DNA of 64,000 bases from the NCBI GenBank assembly GCA_963773655.1, contig CAVZBX010000003.1, forward strand, positions 558,001 to 622,000, read 5' to 3'. Every line of letters starts with the position of its first letter. Position 1 is the stretch's first letter. The notes beneath the pieces are model-generated. The model saw nothing but the letters and a program-made list of their open reading frames with translations, was not told the DNA's origin and made no database searches. This document shows, piece by piece, positions 45,584 to 53,938 of the stretch. The DNA comes from DASSQJ01 sp963773655 (GTDB lineage: Bacteria; Actinomycetota; Actinomycetes; Actinomycetales; Dermatophilaceae). A program made the position numbers and the translations under genes.

Positions 45584-46879
45584 TCAGGCCCCCGTGTCGG
45601 CCAGGTGGACGGCGTGGCCGTTGACCTGGTCCGGAACGGGTCGGCCCGGCCGGTCGGCCGGGCGCCGGCGGCCGGCGAGCTCGTCGAAGACCCGTACGTA
45701 GCCCTCGCGCTGGTGCTCCCAGGCCAGCTGGGTCTCGACCCGCTCGCGGCCGATCCGGCCCATCTCCTCGCGGGAGCGGGGGTCGTCGAGGACCTCGAGG
45801 ATGGCGCGTGCATACGCCTCGACGTGGTTGGGCTCGACGTAGCGCGCCGCCAGGCCGGCGGAGACGCGGGTCTCACGGAGGGCGAAGGCGACCACGGGCA
45901 GGCCGAAGGCCATGTACTCCATCGTCTTGTTCATCGTCGAGACGTCGTTGAGCGGGTTGAGCGGGTCGGGAGAGAGGCCGACGTCGGCGGTCGAGAGCAC
46001 CTCGGTGACGTACTCGTCGGGGACCCGGCCGGGCAGCTCGAGCGCGTCGCCGAGGCCCGCGGCGTCGCGCTGTGCCACGAGGTCGGGGTAGCAGTCGCCG
46101 GACCCCATGACGGTGAAGGCGACGTCGTCGCGACCGAGCCGGTTGACGATGATGTCGGCCGCCTCGACGACGATGTCGACGCCGTCCTGCGGCCCCATGA
46201 CGCCGAGGTAGGCCACGAGGTGGCGACGGCCCCGGCGGTGCGCTGGCACGGGCTCACCCGCCCGCAGCCGCTGCGGGTCCGGACCGGTGCGCACCACCGT
46301 GACGTCCGCGGCGGCCTTGCTGCCGCGCTCGCGGGCGACGGCGGCGTACGACTCGTTGGTGGAGGTGACCCGGTCGGCGGCGAGGAAGGTCTGCCGCTCG
46401 AGGAAGGTCAGGCCCCGGTAGGCCGCCCCGGTCGACCCGAACCGGGAGCGGTAGAGCTCTGGGCACAGGTCGTGGTGGTCGAAGACGAACCGGGTGCCGT
46501 GCCGCAGCCGCAGCCACCGGGCGATCGGCCAGAAGATGTCCGGCGGGTTGCACGCCTGGAGCACGTCGATCGGCCCGTCGCGCAGGGCCCGGCGCACGAG
46601 CCGGGCGGTGTGCGCGAACGAGTACGCGTACTCCGTGACGTACCCCACCGCGTTGCCGGCGCCCTCGTAGCCGGGGTAGGCGAGGACCCGGATCCCGTCG
46701 ACCACGTGGTCCCCCTCGTCGGTGCCGTGCCCCGTCGGGCAGACGACCGTGACGTCGTACCCGGCGTCGCGCAGGGTCTGGGACTCGAGCCAGACCCGCC
46801 GGTCGAAGGGCACCGGCAGGTTCTGGACGATGATGAGGACCCTCGGACGAGCCGGGGTCGCTCGGTGACGTCGACTCAC
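45584..46879 (-). CDS. Family 4 glycosyltransferase
   Basis: A 431-residue GT-B enzyme with the N-terminal VLIIVQNLPVPFDRRVWLES, which marks a well-known EPS subgroup of GT4 (WcaC/GumH-like N-terminus). In the C-terminal half are HLVAYLGVMGPQDGVDIVVE and the segment VSTMNKTMEYMAFGLPVV with the E-x7-E region. It lacks a membrane helix. The GTG at 46879 overlaps the sugar dehydrogenase stop (GTGA). As the second gene of the locus it may add the uronic acid or an early sugar, but donor use is not readable. Confidence 0.87.
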   Translation of the reverse strand: MSRRHRATPARPRVLIIVQNLPVPFDRRVWLESQTLRDAGYDVTVVCPTGHGTDEGDHVVDGIRVLAYPGYEGAGNAVGYVTEYAYSFAHTARLVRRALRDGPIDVLQACNPPDIFWPIARWLRLRHGTRFVFDHHDLCPELYRSRFGSTGAAYRGLTFLERQTFLAADRVTSTNESYAAVARERGSKAAADVTVVRTGPDPQRLRAGEPVPAHRRGRRHLVAYLGVMGPQDGVDIVVEAADIIVNRLGRDDVAFTVMGSGDCYPDLVAQRDAAGLGDALELPGRVPDEYVTEVLSTADVGLSPDPLNPLNDVSTMNKTMEYMAFGLPVVAFALRETRVSAGLAARYVEPNHVEAYARAILEVLDDPRSREEMGRIGRERVETQLAWEHQREGYVRVFDELAGRRRPADRPGRPVPDQVNGHAVHLADTGA

Positions 46880-48195
46880 CAGCACACTCCCTGGTAGCCG
46901 CGCAGGCCCTCCACCTGCTCGCCGAGACCGCCGTTGAGGTCGAGGATCACCGCCGGGTCGGTGCGCCGCAGCGCCTCGAGCGCCCGCGCATCCCTGGTCG
47001 ACACGATGACGACCTCGGCACCCTCGAGGGCCTCGTCGGGCTGGTCGGTGAGGAGCCGGCCGACGTGGGCGAGCTTGCTCATCAGGTGCCCGAGGTTGGC
47101 GCCCACGAGCCGGCGCGGGTTGACGATCGGGTCGTAGATCCGCACGTCCAGTCCCTTGCCGACGAACCGCTCGGCGAGCTCGAGGTTCGGGCTCTCGCGC
47201 AGGTCGTCGGTGTCGCTCTTGAAGCTGAGCCCGAGGATCGTCACCTGGCGATGCCCCGTCTGCAGGACCCGGTCCACGACGCCGCGGACGCTGTTCTCGT
47301 TGCTGAGCAGGGTCGAGCTCACCATCGGGACGTCCACGCCGGTCTCGCGGGCCATGCTCTGCAGCGCCCGCAGGTCCTTGGGCAGGCAGGAGCCCCCGAA
47401 GGCGAAACCGGGCCGCAGGTAGGCGGGGGAGATGTTGAGCTTGGTGTCCTCGGTGAAGATCGACATCACCTCGCGGGAGTCGACCCCGAACTGCGAGAAG
47501 ATCCGGCCCATCTCGTTGGCGAAGGTCACCTTCACGGCGTGGAAGGCGTTGCACGCGTACTTGAGCGACTCGGCGGTCGCGACGTCGACGTGGTGCGGCT
47601 CCTGGTCGAGGAACGCGAACAGCTCGGCGCACGCCGCCGCCGTCCGGTCGTCCGAGGCGCCGATGACGACGAAGGGTGGGGCGAAGAAGTCCTCGACCGA
47701 CGATCCCTCACGGAGGAACTCCGGGCACATGGCGGTGCCCACGGCCCACCCGTCGGGGGTGCGGCCGTCGAAGACGGGGGCGACGATGCCGGCGCCCGTG
47801 CCCGGCGGGACCGTGGAGCGGACGACGACCGCGTGGAACCCCGAGGGCGGCGGGGTGGCCGACTCCATGGCGTCGCGGAGGTCGGTGACCGCACGCTGGA
47901 TGAACGTGAGGTCGGTGTCACCGCGCGACGTGGACGGGGTCCCGACGCAGATCAGCGACAGGTCGGCGCCCTCCACCGCCTCACGGACGTCGGTGGTGGC
48001 GCGCAGCCGACCCGCGGCCACGCCCTCCTCGACCATGAGGTCGATTCCGGGTTCGACGACCGGTGAGAGGCCGACGTTGATCGAGTCGACCTTCCCCGTG
48101 TCGACGTCCACACCGACCACCTCGTGACCCTGTGAGGACAGACCTGCTGCTGTCACGGTCCCGACGTAGCCGAGTCCCAGAACGACAACCTTCAT
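46876..48195 (-). CDS. UDP-glucose/GDP-mannose 6-dehydrogenase family protein
   Basis: A 439-residue NAD-dependent dehydrogenase that oxidises a nucleotide hexose to a uronic acid. The N-terminal Rossmann motif is VVVLGLGYVGTVTAAGL, the glycine-rich SLICVGTPSTSRGDTDL follows, and the catalytic cysteine is Cys270 within GFAFGGSCLPKD. The wording FAFGGSCLPKD is closer to GDP-mannose dehydrogenase AlgD than to the VGFGGSCFPKD of UDP-glucose dehydrogenases, so GDP-mannuronate is my first guess for the product. The ATG at 48195 has GGGAGGTG at good spacing. It is the first gene of the main locus and supplies the uronic acid that the downstream AsnB-like protein may amidate. Confidence 0.87.
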   Translation of the reverse strand: MKVVVLGLGYVGTVTAAGLSSQGHEVVGVDVDTGKVDSINVGLSPVVEPGIDLMVEEGVAAGRLRATTDVREAVEGADLSLICVGTPSTSRGDTDLTFIQRAVTDLRDAMESATPPPSGFHAVVVRSTVPPGTGAGIVAPVFDGRTPDGWAVGTAMCPEFLREGSSVEDFFAPPFVVIGASDDRTAAACAELFAFLDQEPHHVDVATAESLKYACNAFHAVKVTFANEMGRIFSQFGVDSREVMSIFTEDTKLNISPAYLRPGFAFGGSCLPKDLRALQSMARETGVDVPMVSSTLLSNENSVRGVVDRVLQTGHRQVTILGLSFKSDTDDLRESPNLELAERFVGKGLDVRIYDPIVNPRRLVGANLGHLMSKLAHVGRLLTDQPDEALEGAEVVIVSTRDARALEALRRTDPAVILDLNGGLGEQVEGLRGYQGVCW

Positions 48196-48333
48196 CGAGG
48201 GCACCTCCCTGCTGACACCCATTGGGTGCCGTGCCCCCGGTGGCACGACACGAACCTGCGAACTCGACCGTGCCTCCGGGGGACACGGTGACCGAGGGCG
48301 CCGCGGGGCGCACGGTCGTCAGCTGCTGCAGGG

Positions 48334-48651
48334 TCATGCGAAAGCCACCTCGATGCCGCGCAGCTCTGTGACGAGCTTCGCGGGTGCCCGGCGCGACGGG
48401 TCTGGACGACCTCGTTCGTCGCTTCGGGCGTGCACCGGACGAGATGTCTCGTCCCGGCCGGTGCTCTCGTGCTGGTCGACGACGCCAGCGACTGCCCATG
48501 TCGGCAGTCCTGGTTCGGCGGCGCCTCTGCGGGTCGCCACCGCTCGCACCACGGATGCGTGGCACGTGCGGGTACGGCACCCGTGGGCGCCACGAAACGA
48601 GGTCAGTTCGTACGCAACCCCGCCGTGGACACCCGTGTCAGTGACCTGCAC
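48334..48651 (-). CDS. Possible small hypothetical protein (105 aa)
   Basis: A GTG at 48651 is preceded by GAGGAAGGAACGACC, a good ribosome-binding site with about 7 bp spacing, and opens a 105-residue frame (beginning VQVTDTGVHGGVAYELTSF, ending LRGIEVAFA). I recognise no family, signal peptide or membrane segment. Codon usage is mixed, with many third-position A and T compared with neighbours, so it may not be a gene. If real, it is transcribed toward ugd and could be part of its leader. Confidence 0.28.
   Translation of the reverse strand: MQVTDTGVHGGVAYELTSFRGAHGCRTRTCHASVVRAVATRRGAAEPGLPTWAVAGVVDQHESTGRDETSRPVHARSDERGRPDPSRRAPAKLVTELRGIEVAFA
48437..48454. promoter_or_regulatory. 18-bp inverted repeat GGACGAGA-TG-TCTCGTCC
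   Basis: Two perfect 8-bp arms separated by TG, flanked by a looser outer pair CACCGG/CCGGTG (48433-48438 and 48458-48463). It sits about 240 bp upstream of the ugd start. It could be a dimeric repressor operator or an RNA hairpin of a leader transcript. No regulator gene is adjacent. Confidence 0.4.
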
Positions 48652-48796
48652 GGTCGTTCCTTCCTCTGCGGCCCTGCTCCGCTTGGAGTCCCCCATGTAA
48701 CACCACGGGCCGGGCCCGGGGTAACCACCCTTTCGGACTATCTCTTCGCTGGTGAGGACCGCCTGGCTCCGAGTCGTCCCGGTTCCGCACGCCGGG

Positions 48797-49444
48797 TCAG
48801 GCCTCCGGACGCCGTCGGGGCGCCGGCCGGAACGGAGCCGAGGGAGCCTGCAGCCGGAACCGCACGCCGAGCACGCGGATGCCGAAGCACAGTGCCGCGC
48901 CCAGGGCGGCGGCGGGCCCGGCCGCGACGCCCGCGGACCCGGCCAGGACCGCTGCCGCCGCCCCGGCGGCGGCGGGGATGGCGTAGAGGTCGCTGGTGAG
49001 GACCGAGGGCACCTCTCGGACGAGGACGTCCCGCAGGGTCCCGCCACCGACGGCCGTGATCGTCCCGAGGACCACCGCGGCGCCGCCGCCCAGGCCGAAC
49101 GCGACCGCCTTCTGGGCGCCGGCGACGGCGAACACGGAGAGGCCGAGCGCGTCGAACAGGATGATCGCCCGCGACAGCGCGCCCGGCGGGCGCGCGATCA
49201 GCCAGGCCGCGAGGGAGCCGACGACCGCCGCGACCAGGTAGTACCAGTGGGTGAGGGCCGCGGGCGGGACGTCCCCGATGAGGACGTCCCGGATGATCCC
49301 ACCGCCGACCGCCGTCACCACCCCGAGCGCGATCATCCCGACGACGTCGAGCCGGACCCGGCGGGACGCCGTCAGGGCGCCGTTGAGCGCGAAGGTGAGC
49401 GTGCCGAGGACGTCGAGGGCGAGCAGGATCTGGAGCTCGGTCAC
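48797..49444 (-). CDS. UPF0126/TRIC-like membrane protein (YicG family)
   Basis: A 215-residue protein with seven predicted membrane helices arranged as two similar halves. Each half has the family's glycine signature followed by an Arg-Asp: GVVTAVGGGIIRDVLIGDVP and GTITAVGGGTLRDVLVREVP. The family is structurally related to trimeric intracellular cation channels; some bacterial members have been reported to transport small molecules, so the substrate here is open. I chose the GTG at 49444, which has GGAAGG 8 bp upstream, over longer in-frame starts. It is monocistronic by appearance, 64 bp after the SDR gene on the same strand. Confidence 0.86.
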   Translation of the reverse strand: MTELQILLALDVLGTLTFALNGALTASRRVRLDVVGMIALGVVTAVGGGIIRDVLIGDVPPAALTHWYYLVAAVVGSLAAWLIARPPGALSRAIILFDALGLSVFAVAGAQKAVAFGLGGGAAVVLGTITAVGGGTLRDVLVREVPSVLTSDLYAIPAAAGAAAAVLAGSAGVAAGPAAALGAALCFGIRVLGVRFRLQAPSAPFRPAPRRRPEA

Positions 49445-49508
49445 GGCAGCGCCTTCCCGGGTGGTCGAGGGGACGGCCCACTGTCCCGCACCGGGGCCCG
49501 CAGGATGC

Positions 49509-50303
49509 TCAGCTCTCGCGCCAGCCTGTCGCACTGTCGTGGCCGTGCGCCGCCATCAGGGAGAGCCCGCCGTCGACGACGATCGAGGCCCCGGTGACGT
49601 AGGACGAGCGCGGCGAGGCGAGGAACCCGACGACGGACGCCACCTCCTCGACGTGGCCGGGCCGGCCCACGGGGTTGCCGGGCCGGTCGGTGGCGAACGC
49701 CTCGGACTCCTCCATGTCGTTGATCGGCGTCGCCACCTCACCCGGGGCGACCGACGAGACGAGGATGCCGTGCTCCGCGAGCTCCAGGGCCAGGCACTTG
49801 GTCAGCATCCCGAGCCCCGCCTTGGCGACGCAGTAGGCGGAGGCCCCGTACCGCGGGAGGTGTTCGTGGACACTGGTGACGTTGACGATGCGGCCGCCGC
49901 GTCCGTCGTCGACCATGTGCCGGGCTGCGACCCGGGCCCCCAGGAACGCCCCGGTCAGGTCGGTGGAGACCACCTGCTCCCAGGTCTCGAGGTCCAGGTC
50001 CAGGACGGGGGTCGAGAGCCCGGTGCCCGCGTTGTTCACGAGGACACCGATGCCGCCGAGCTCGTCGACCAGGTGCTCGATCGTGTCCGTGGTGTTGGGG
50101 CTGGAGGTGTCCTGCCGCGCGACGACGCACCGCCGGCCGCGCTCCTCGACGCCGCGTCGGGTGTCCTCGGCCCCGGCCTCGTCGCTGTGGAAGGTGACGC
50201 CGACGTCGTAGCCGTCGGTGGCCAGGAGGTTCGCGACCGCCTTGCCGATACCGGAGTCGGCGCCGGTCACGACGGCGAGGGATGGGTGCGCACGAGTCGT
50301 CAT
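49509..50303 (-). CDS. Short-chain dehydrogenase/reductase (SDR), 3-oxoacyl-ACP reductase-like
   Basis: A 264-residue classical SDR: cofactor motif VVTGADSGIGKAV (TGxxxGIG), NNAG at LVNNAGTGL, catalytic serine in VNVTSVHEH and YxxxK as YCVAK. The C-terminus has the usual SSYVTGASIVVDGGLSL. It reduces or oxidises a carbonyl/alcohol substrate with NAD(P)H in the cytoplasm. A similar group acts on glucose (glucose 1-dehydrogenase-like), but the substrate cannot be fixed. Divergent from the hemerythrin gene over a 189-bp intergenic region. Confidence 0.88.
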   Translation of the reverse strand: MTTRAHPSLAVVTGADSGIGKAVANLLATDGYDVGVTFHSDEAGAEDTRRGVEERGRRCVVARQDTSSPNTTDTIEHLVDELGGIGVLVNNAGTGLSTPVLDLDLETWEQVVSTDLTGAFLGARVAARHMVDDGRGGRIVNVTSVHEHLPRYGASAYCVAKAGLGMLTKCLALELAEHGILVSSVAPGEVATPINDMEESEAFATDRPGNPVGRPGHVEEVASVVGFLASPRSSYVTGASIVVDGGLSLMAAHGHDSATGWRES

Positions 50304-50492
50304 GGCCGGCCCGTACCCACCCGGCGCCGGCCCACGCAGCGGGCCCTTCAGGGCGCGGGCTCGCGAGAGCCGACGGGGTCGCGGGCGTTTGTCCGCTCCG
50401 TGCCGGGGGTACCTCCGGCGCACGCCGACCGGCAGCACCGGTCCGGCGTCCGAGCACGTCCCGCCCGCGCCCACGCACCCCCGAGGAGCACC

Positions 50493-50990
50493 ATGTCCCA
50501 CGACGCCATCGTCATGCTGCGCGAGGACCACAAGCAGGTCCGCGCCCTCTTCCGCGAGTTCGGGAAGTCGTCGACGACCGACGCCCGCAAGAAGAAGCTC
50601 GTCCAGGAGATCATCGAGCTGCTCACCGTGCACACGTACATCGAGAACGAGGTGATGTACCCGCGGGTCAGGGAGCTGCTCCCGGACCTCGAGGACGACG
50701 TCCTGGAGTCGTACGAGGAGCACCACGTCGCCGACGTCCTCGTGATGGAGCTCGACGCCATGAGCCCCTCGGACGAACGGTTCGAGGCGAAGACGACCGT
50801 GCTCATCGAGAACGTCACCCACCACATCGAGGAGGAGGAGGGCGAGTGGTTCCCCAAGGTGCGCGACGGCCTGTCCCGCACCCAGCTCCGCGAGCTCGGT
50901 GACGAGCTGGCCGAGGCCCGCGCTCGGGCCCCCCGGCGCCCCGAGCAGCCGAGCGCGCTGAAGAAGACGGTGGACGCCGTCATCGACTGA
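50493..50990 (+). CDS. Hemerythrin HHE-domain protein
   Basis: A 165-residue protein, almost all within one hemerythrin-like four-helix domain. The iron-ligand pattern is present: His in LREDHKQVRALF, His and Glu in VHTYIENEVMYP, His in YEEHHVADV and His-Glu in VTHHIEEEEGEWFP. Such proteins bind a di-iron centre and take part in oxygen, nitric-oxide or peroxide sensing or detoxification; which applies is unknown. The ATG has GAGGAG 5 bp upstream. The C-terminal tail (residues about 145-165) is Pro/Arg/Lys-rich. Confidence 0.9.
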   Translation: MSHDAIVMLREDHKQVRALFREFGKSSTTDARKKKLVQEIIELLTVHTYIENEVMYPRVRELLPDLEDDVLESYEEHHVADVLVMELDAMSPSDERFEAKTTVLIENVTHHIEEEEGEWFPKVRDGLSRTQLRELGDELAEARARAPRRPEQPSALKKTVDAVID

Positions 50991-51105
50991 CAGCATCCGG
51001 GCCCGGGGGCCGCTCGTCGGCAGGGGGCCGCCCTGGGTCACGCCGTTTGGTGGGGGCCGTTCCGGGTACCGCGAGTTCCCACGGTGACGAGGAGAGGACG
51101 CCGAG

Positions 51106-51736
51106 ATGAGTGCACGACGCAGGACCGAGGACCCGCGCCCGGTCGAGGAGGAGCGGACCACGCCCGTCGCGGACCGCGACGCGGTGGTCGACCGCGAGCG
51201 GGCGGAGTACGGCGGGATGAAGCTCGGGGCCACCTTCTTCGGGTGGCTGACCGCGATGGGCACGGGGGTGCTGCTCGACCGCCCTCGTCGTGGCTGCGGG
51301 CGCCGCCGTCGGCGTGACGACGGACGCCGACCCCGAGCAGGTGGCGGAGCAGGCCCAGGACGCCGCCGGCACGGTCGGCCTCGTCAGCGGGATCGTCCTG
51401 CTCGTCATCCTCTTCGTCGCCTACTACTGCGGGGGGTACGTCGCGGGGCGGATGGCGCGCTTCGACGGGCTCAAGCAGGGCCTGGGCGTCTGGCTGTGGG
51501 CCCTGGTGGCCGCCGTGGTGGTCGCCGTGCTCGCCGCGGTGGCCGGCGCCCAGTTCGACGTGCTCAGCGCGCTCAACACCTTCCCCCGCATCCCGATCGG
51601 CGCGGGCGACCTCACGACCGGCGGCGTCATCGCCCTCGTCGTCGTCGCCCTGGCGGCCCTCGCCGGCGCGCTGCTCGGCGGTCTGGCGGGCATGCGCTTC
51701 CACCGCAAGGTCGACCGGGCCGGACTGGGCGTCTGA
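51106..51736 (+). pseudogene. Small four-helix membrane protein, one frameshift
   Basis: With one extra base removed, a protein of about 209 residues. The soluble N-terminus (MSARRRTEDPRPVEEERTTP) and a first helix (LGATFFGWLTAMGTGVLL) are in one frame; the second frame carries on with TALVVAAGAAVGVTTDADPE and three more helices (LVSGIVLLVILFVAYYCGGYV, WLWALVAAVVVAVLAAV, VIALVVVALAALAGALLGGL). The break is at about 51275-51281; removing a single G (51277) gives LLTALVVAAG. The layout resembles TIGR04086/YrzE-like envelope proteins seen in actinobacteria. Function is unknown. GAGGAGAGG precedes the ATG. Confidence 0.75.
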
Positions 51737-51760
51737 CCCGCGGCAGCGGCCGCGCCTGCC

Positions 51761-53476
51761 TCACCCCGGAGGGGGGCCGGTCGCGGGGGTGTGAGGGACG
51801 CGGGCGGCGTGGACCCGTGCGTGGGCGATGGCGTCCGGCGTGGAGTCGAACAGGTGGCGTTCGTGTGCCAGGTGCCCGTGGACCCCGATCTCGCGGAGCA
51901 CGCGCAGGTGGCCGGGGTGCGCGCCCGAGAGCAGGACGGTGGTGCCGCGAGCCTGGAGCTGGCTGATCGTGTCCCCGAGCACCGTGGCACCGGTGGCGTC
52001 GATGGCGGTGACCCGGGACATGCGGAGGACGACCACCCGCACATCGGTCAGCTCGGTGAGCTCCAGGAGGAAGTCGTGGGCGGCGGCGAAGAAGAGTGGG
52101 CCGTCGAGGCGGAAGGCGACGATGTGCTCGTCGAGGAGGTTGCGCTCCTCGGCGGTGTGGTCGGCACCGTCGAGGGGGACCTCGTCGAGGCGGGCTGCTC
52201 GTGCCGCCCGCCGGAGCGCGACGAACCCGGCGACGACGAGCCCCACGACGACGGCCGTGACGAGGTCGAAGACGACCGTGGCAGCGGTGGTGAGGACCAG
52301 CGCCGCGGCGTCGCCGCGAGAGGCCCGCAGCAGCGGGCGGACGCTGGACACCCGCACCATGCGTGCCGCCGTGGCGATCAGGACGCCGGCGAGCGCGGCG
52401 AGCGGGATCATCGCCACCCAGCGTGCGGCGACCAGCGTGGCGGCGAGGAGGAACACGGAGTGGGTGACGGCGGCCAGTCGGGAGCTGGCGCCGGAGCGGA
52501 TGTTCACCGCGGTCCGCGCGATCGCCGCCGTCGCGGGGATCCCCCCGAAGACCGGCGCCGCCAGGTTGGCCAACCCCTGCCCCACGAGCTCGCGGTCCGA
52601 GTCGTGGCGTCGGCCGACGCTCATGCCGTCGGCCACCGTCGCCGAGAGCAGGCTCTCCAGCGCCGCCAGCGCGGCGACCGCGACGGCCGGCAGGATCAGT
52701 GACTGCAGCGCGGGCAGGGGGACGGTGGGCAGCGTCGGTGCCGGGATACCGGCCGGGAGCGCCCCGATCGTGGCGACGTCGAGGTCCAGCCACGGCACGG
52801 CCAGGGTGGCCAGCACCACCGCGACGAGGGCGCCCGGCAGCCGGGGCCGGAGCCAGGCCAGGAGCAGGATCACCGCGATCACCGCGGTCGTGAGCAGTGC
52901 CGTGGCCCACTCGGGTCGGGCCACCCACTCGGCGACGGCCCGGCCGGCGGCGACGGCCACCTTGTCGTCCGTACCCGACGCCCCGAGTGCCGCGGGGACC
53001 TGTTGGAGCGCGATGATCAGGGCGATCCCCACGGTGAAGCCCTCGACGACCGTGACGGGGACGTACCGGATCACCCGGCCGGCGCCGGCGTACCCCAGCG
53101 CCACGAGGACGAGGCCGGCCATCATCCCCACGACGAGGACGCCCCCGGTCCCGTGCGCGGCGATGATGGGGACCAGCACCACCGTCATCGCCCCGGTCGG
53201 CCCGCTGACCTGCACCCGGCTGCCCCCGAACACTGCCGCGACCACGCCCGCCACGACCGCGGTCACCAGGCCCGCCTGCGCGCCGACGCCCGAGCTGACA
53301 CCGAAGCCCAGCGCCAGGGGCAGGGCCACCAGGCCCACCATGACGCCGGCGGTCAGGTCACCCCGCGGCCGCATCTGGGCCCAGTCGCTGCGTCTCGGCA
53401 GCAGTGCCCCCACCCGGGCGACCGCGGTACGGAGCCCTCGCGCGGACCGCGAGGTGCCCTGCCTCGTCGCCGTCAT
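51761..53476 (-). CDS. SulP-family (SLC26) anion transporter with STAS domain
   Basis: A 571-residue transporter with about 12-14 membrane segments in the first 410 residues (DLTAGVMVGLVALPLALGFG and VQVSGPTGAMTVVL are characteristic) and a C-terminal STAS domain (residues about 435-550: FRLDGPLFFAAAHDFLLEL, VVVLRMSRVTAIDATGATVL). Family members carry sulfate, bicarbonate or other anions. Its start overlaps the stop of the ArsR gene by 4 bp, so the regulator probably senses a signal that tunes this transporter. The ligand is not known; bicarbonate and sulfate are both plausible. Confidence 0.9.
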   Translation of the reverse strand: MTATRQGTSRSARGLRTAVARVGALLPRRSDWAQMRPRGDLTAGVMVGLVALPLALGFGVSSGVGAQAGLVTAVVAGVVAAVFGGSRVQVSGPTGAMTVVLVPIIAAHGTGGVLVVGMMAGLVLVALGYAGAGRVIRYVPVTVVEGFTVGIALIIALQQVPAALGASGTDDKVAVAAGRAVAEWVARPEWATALLTTAVIAVILLLAWLRPRLPGALVAVVLATLAVPWLDLDVATIGALPAGIPAPTLPTVPLPALQSLILPAVAVAALAALESLLSATVADGMSVGRRHDSDRELVGQGLANLAAPVFGGIPATAAIARTAVNIRSGASSRLAAVTHSVFLLAATLVAARWVAMIPLAALAGVLIATAARMVRVSSVRPLLRASRGDAAALVLTTAATVVFDLVTAVVVGLVVAGFVALRRAARAARLDEVPLDGADHTAEERNLLDEHIVAFRLDGPLFFAAAHDFLLELTELTDVRVVVLRMSRVTAIDATGATVLGDTISQLQARGTTVLLSGAHPGHLRVLREIGVHGHLAHERHLFDSTPDAIAHARVHAARVPHTPATGPPPG

Positions 53477-53805
53477 GCGGTCCGAGGTGTCAGCTCGTCC
53501 TCGAGGCTCGTCGGGGTGGAGACCAGACCGGTGAGGATCGCCCGTGCCGCCGCCAGCAGGTCGCGGACCTCGGGGACGCTGACCGAGTAGACGACCTCAC
53601 CGTGCTCCCGACGGGCCACGACGAGGGAGGAGCGTCGCAGCACCGCGAGCTGGTGGCTGAGGTTGCTCGGCTCGATGACGATCTCGTCCAGCAGCTCGTG
53701 CACGGCACGGTCGCGCTCCGACAGCAGCTCCAGCACCCTGATCCGGGCCGGGTGGCCGAGGGTGCGGAAGAACTCGGCCTTCGCCTGGTACAGCGGGATC
53801 GGCAC
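53473..53805 (-). CDS. ArsR/SmtB-family regulator of the SulP gene
   Basis: A 110-residue winged-helix repressor (YQAKAEFFRTLGHPARIRVL, recognition helix in IEPSNLSHQLAVLRR, wing in RREHGEVVYSV). No cysteine is present, so the ELCVCDL-type metal site of ArsR/SmtB is absent; a different ligand is likely. It starts with GTG at 53805 after a strong AGGAGG and is co-transcribed with the transporter gene (ATGA overlap). It most likely represses its own operon from the palindrome at 53834-53841. Confidence 0.88.
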   Translation of the reverse strand: MPIPLYQAKAEFFRTLGHPARIRVLELLSERDRAVHELLDEIVIEPSNLSHQLAVLRRSSLVVARREHGEVVYSVSVPEVRDLLAAARAILTGLVSTPTSLEDELTPRTA

Positions 53806-53833
53806 GGCAGCTCACCTCCTGCCAGTAGCATAG

Positions 53834-53841
53834 ATGTACAT
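53834..53841. promoter_or_regulatory. Short palindrome ATGTACAT upstream of the ArsR-SulP operon
   Basis: An 8-bp perfect palindrome in the A/T-rich patch directly upstream of the AGGAGG site and GTG start of the ArsR-like gene. ArsR-family operators are often short A/T-rich inverted repeats at the promoter. The site is too short to be certain. Confidence 0.35.
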
Positions 53842-53938
53842 TCCTTCAAGTCTTCACCCGGGGGCACCGTCCGGGCATCAGCGCGGCCCCGGCCGGGGCG
53901 GCCCGGTTCCCGGCCCCACGGTCGTCGCGTCGGGTCTG

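Larger units (their letters stand above)
48196..48796. other. 601-bp gap: promoter region of the polysaccharide locus
   Basis: No protein family is recognisable here. The stretch should hold the promoter for the ugd-led operon. It has a short inverted repeat CACCCA-T-TGGGTG at 48216-48228, just before the ugd ribosome-binding site, and a longer one at 48437-48454. A possible 105-residue minus-strand reading frame (48334-48651) is listed separately. G+C at third codon positions is not as strongly biased as in the flanking genes, which argues for regulatory rather than coding DNA. Confidence 0.5.

Noticed and set aside
27561..48195. A mobile element or phage as carrier of the glycan locus
   Set aside because: I found no transposase, integrase, terminal inverted repeats or tRNA-end duplication around it. 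Horizontal gain is possible but not shown by the sequence.
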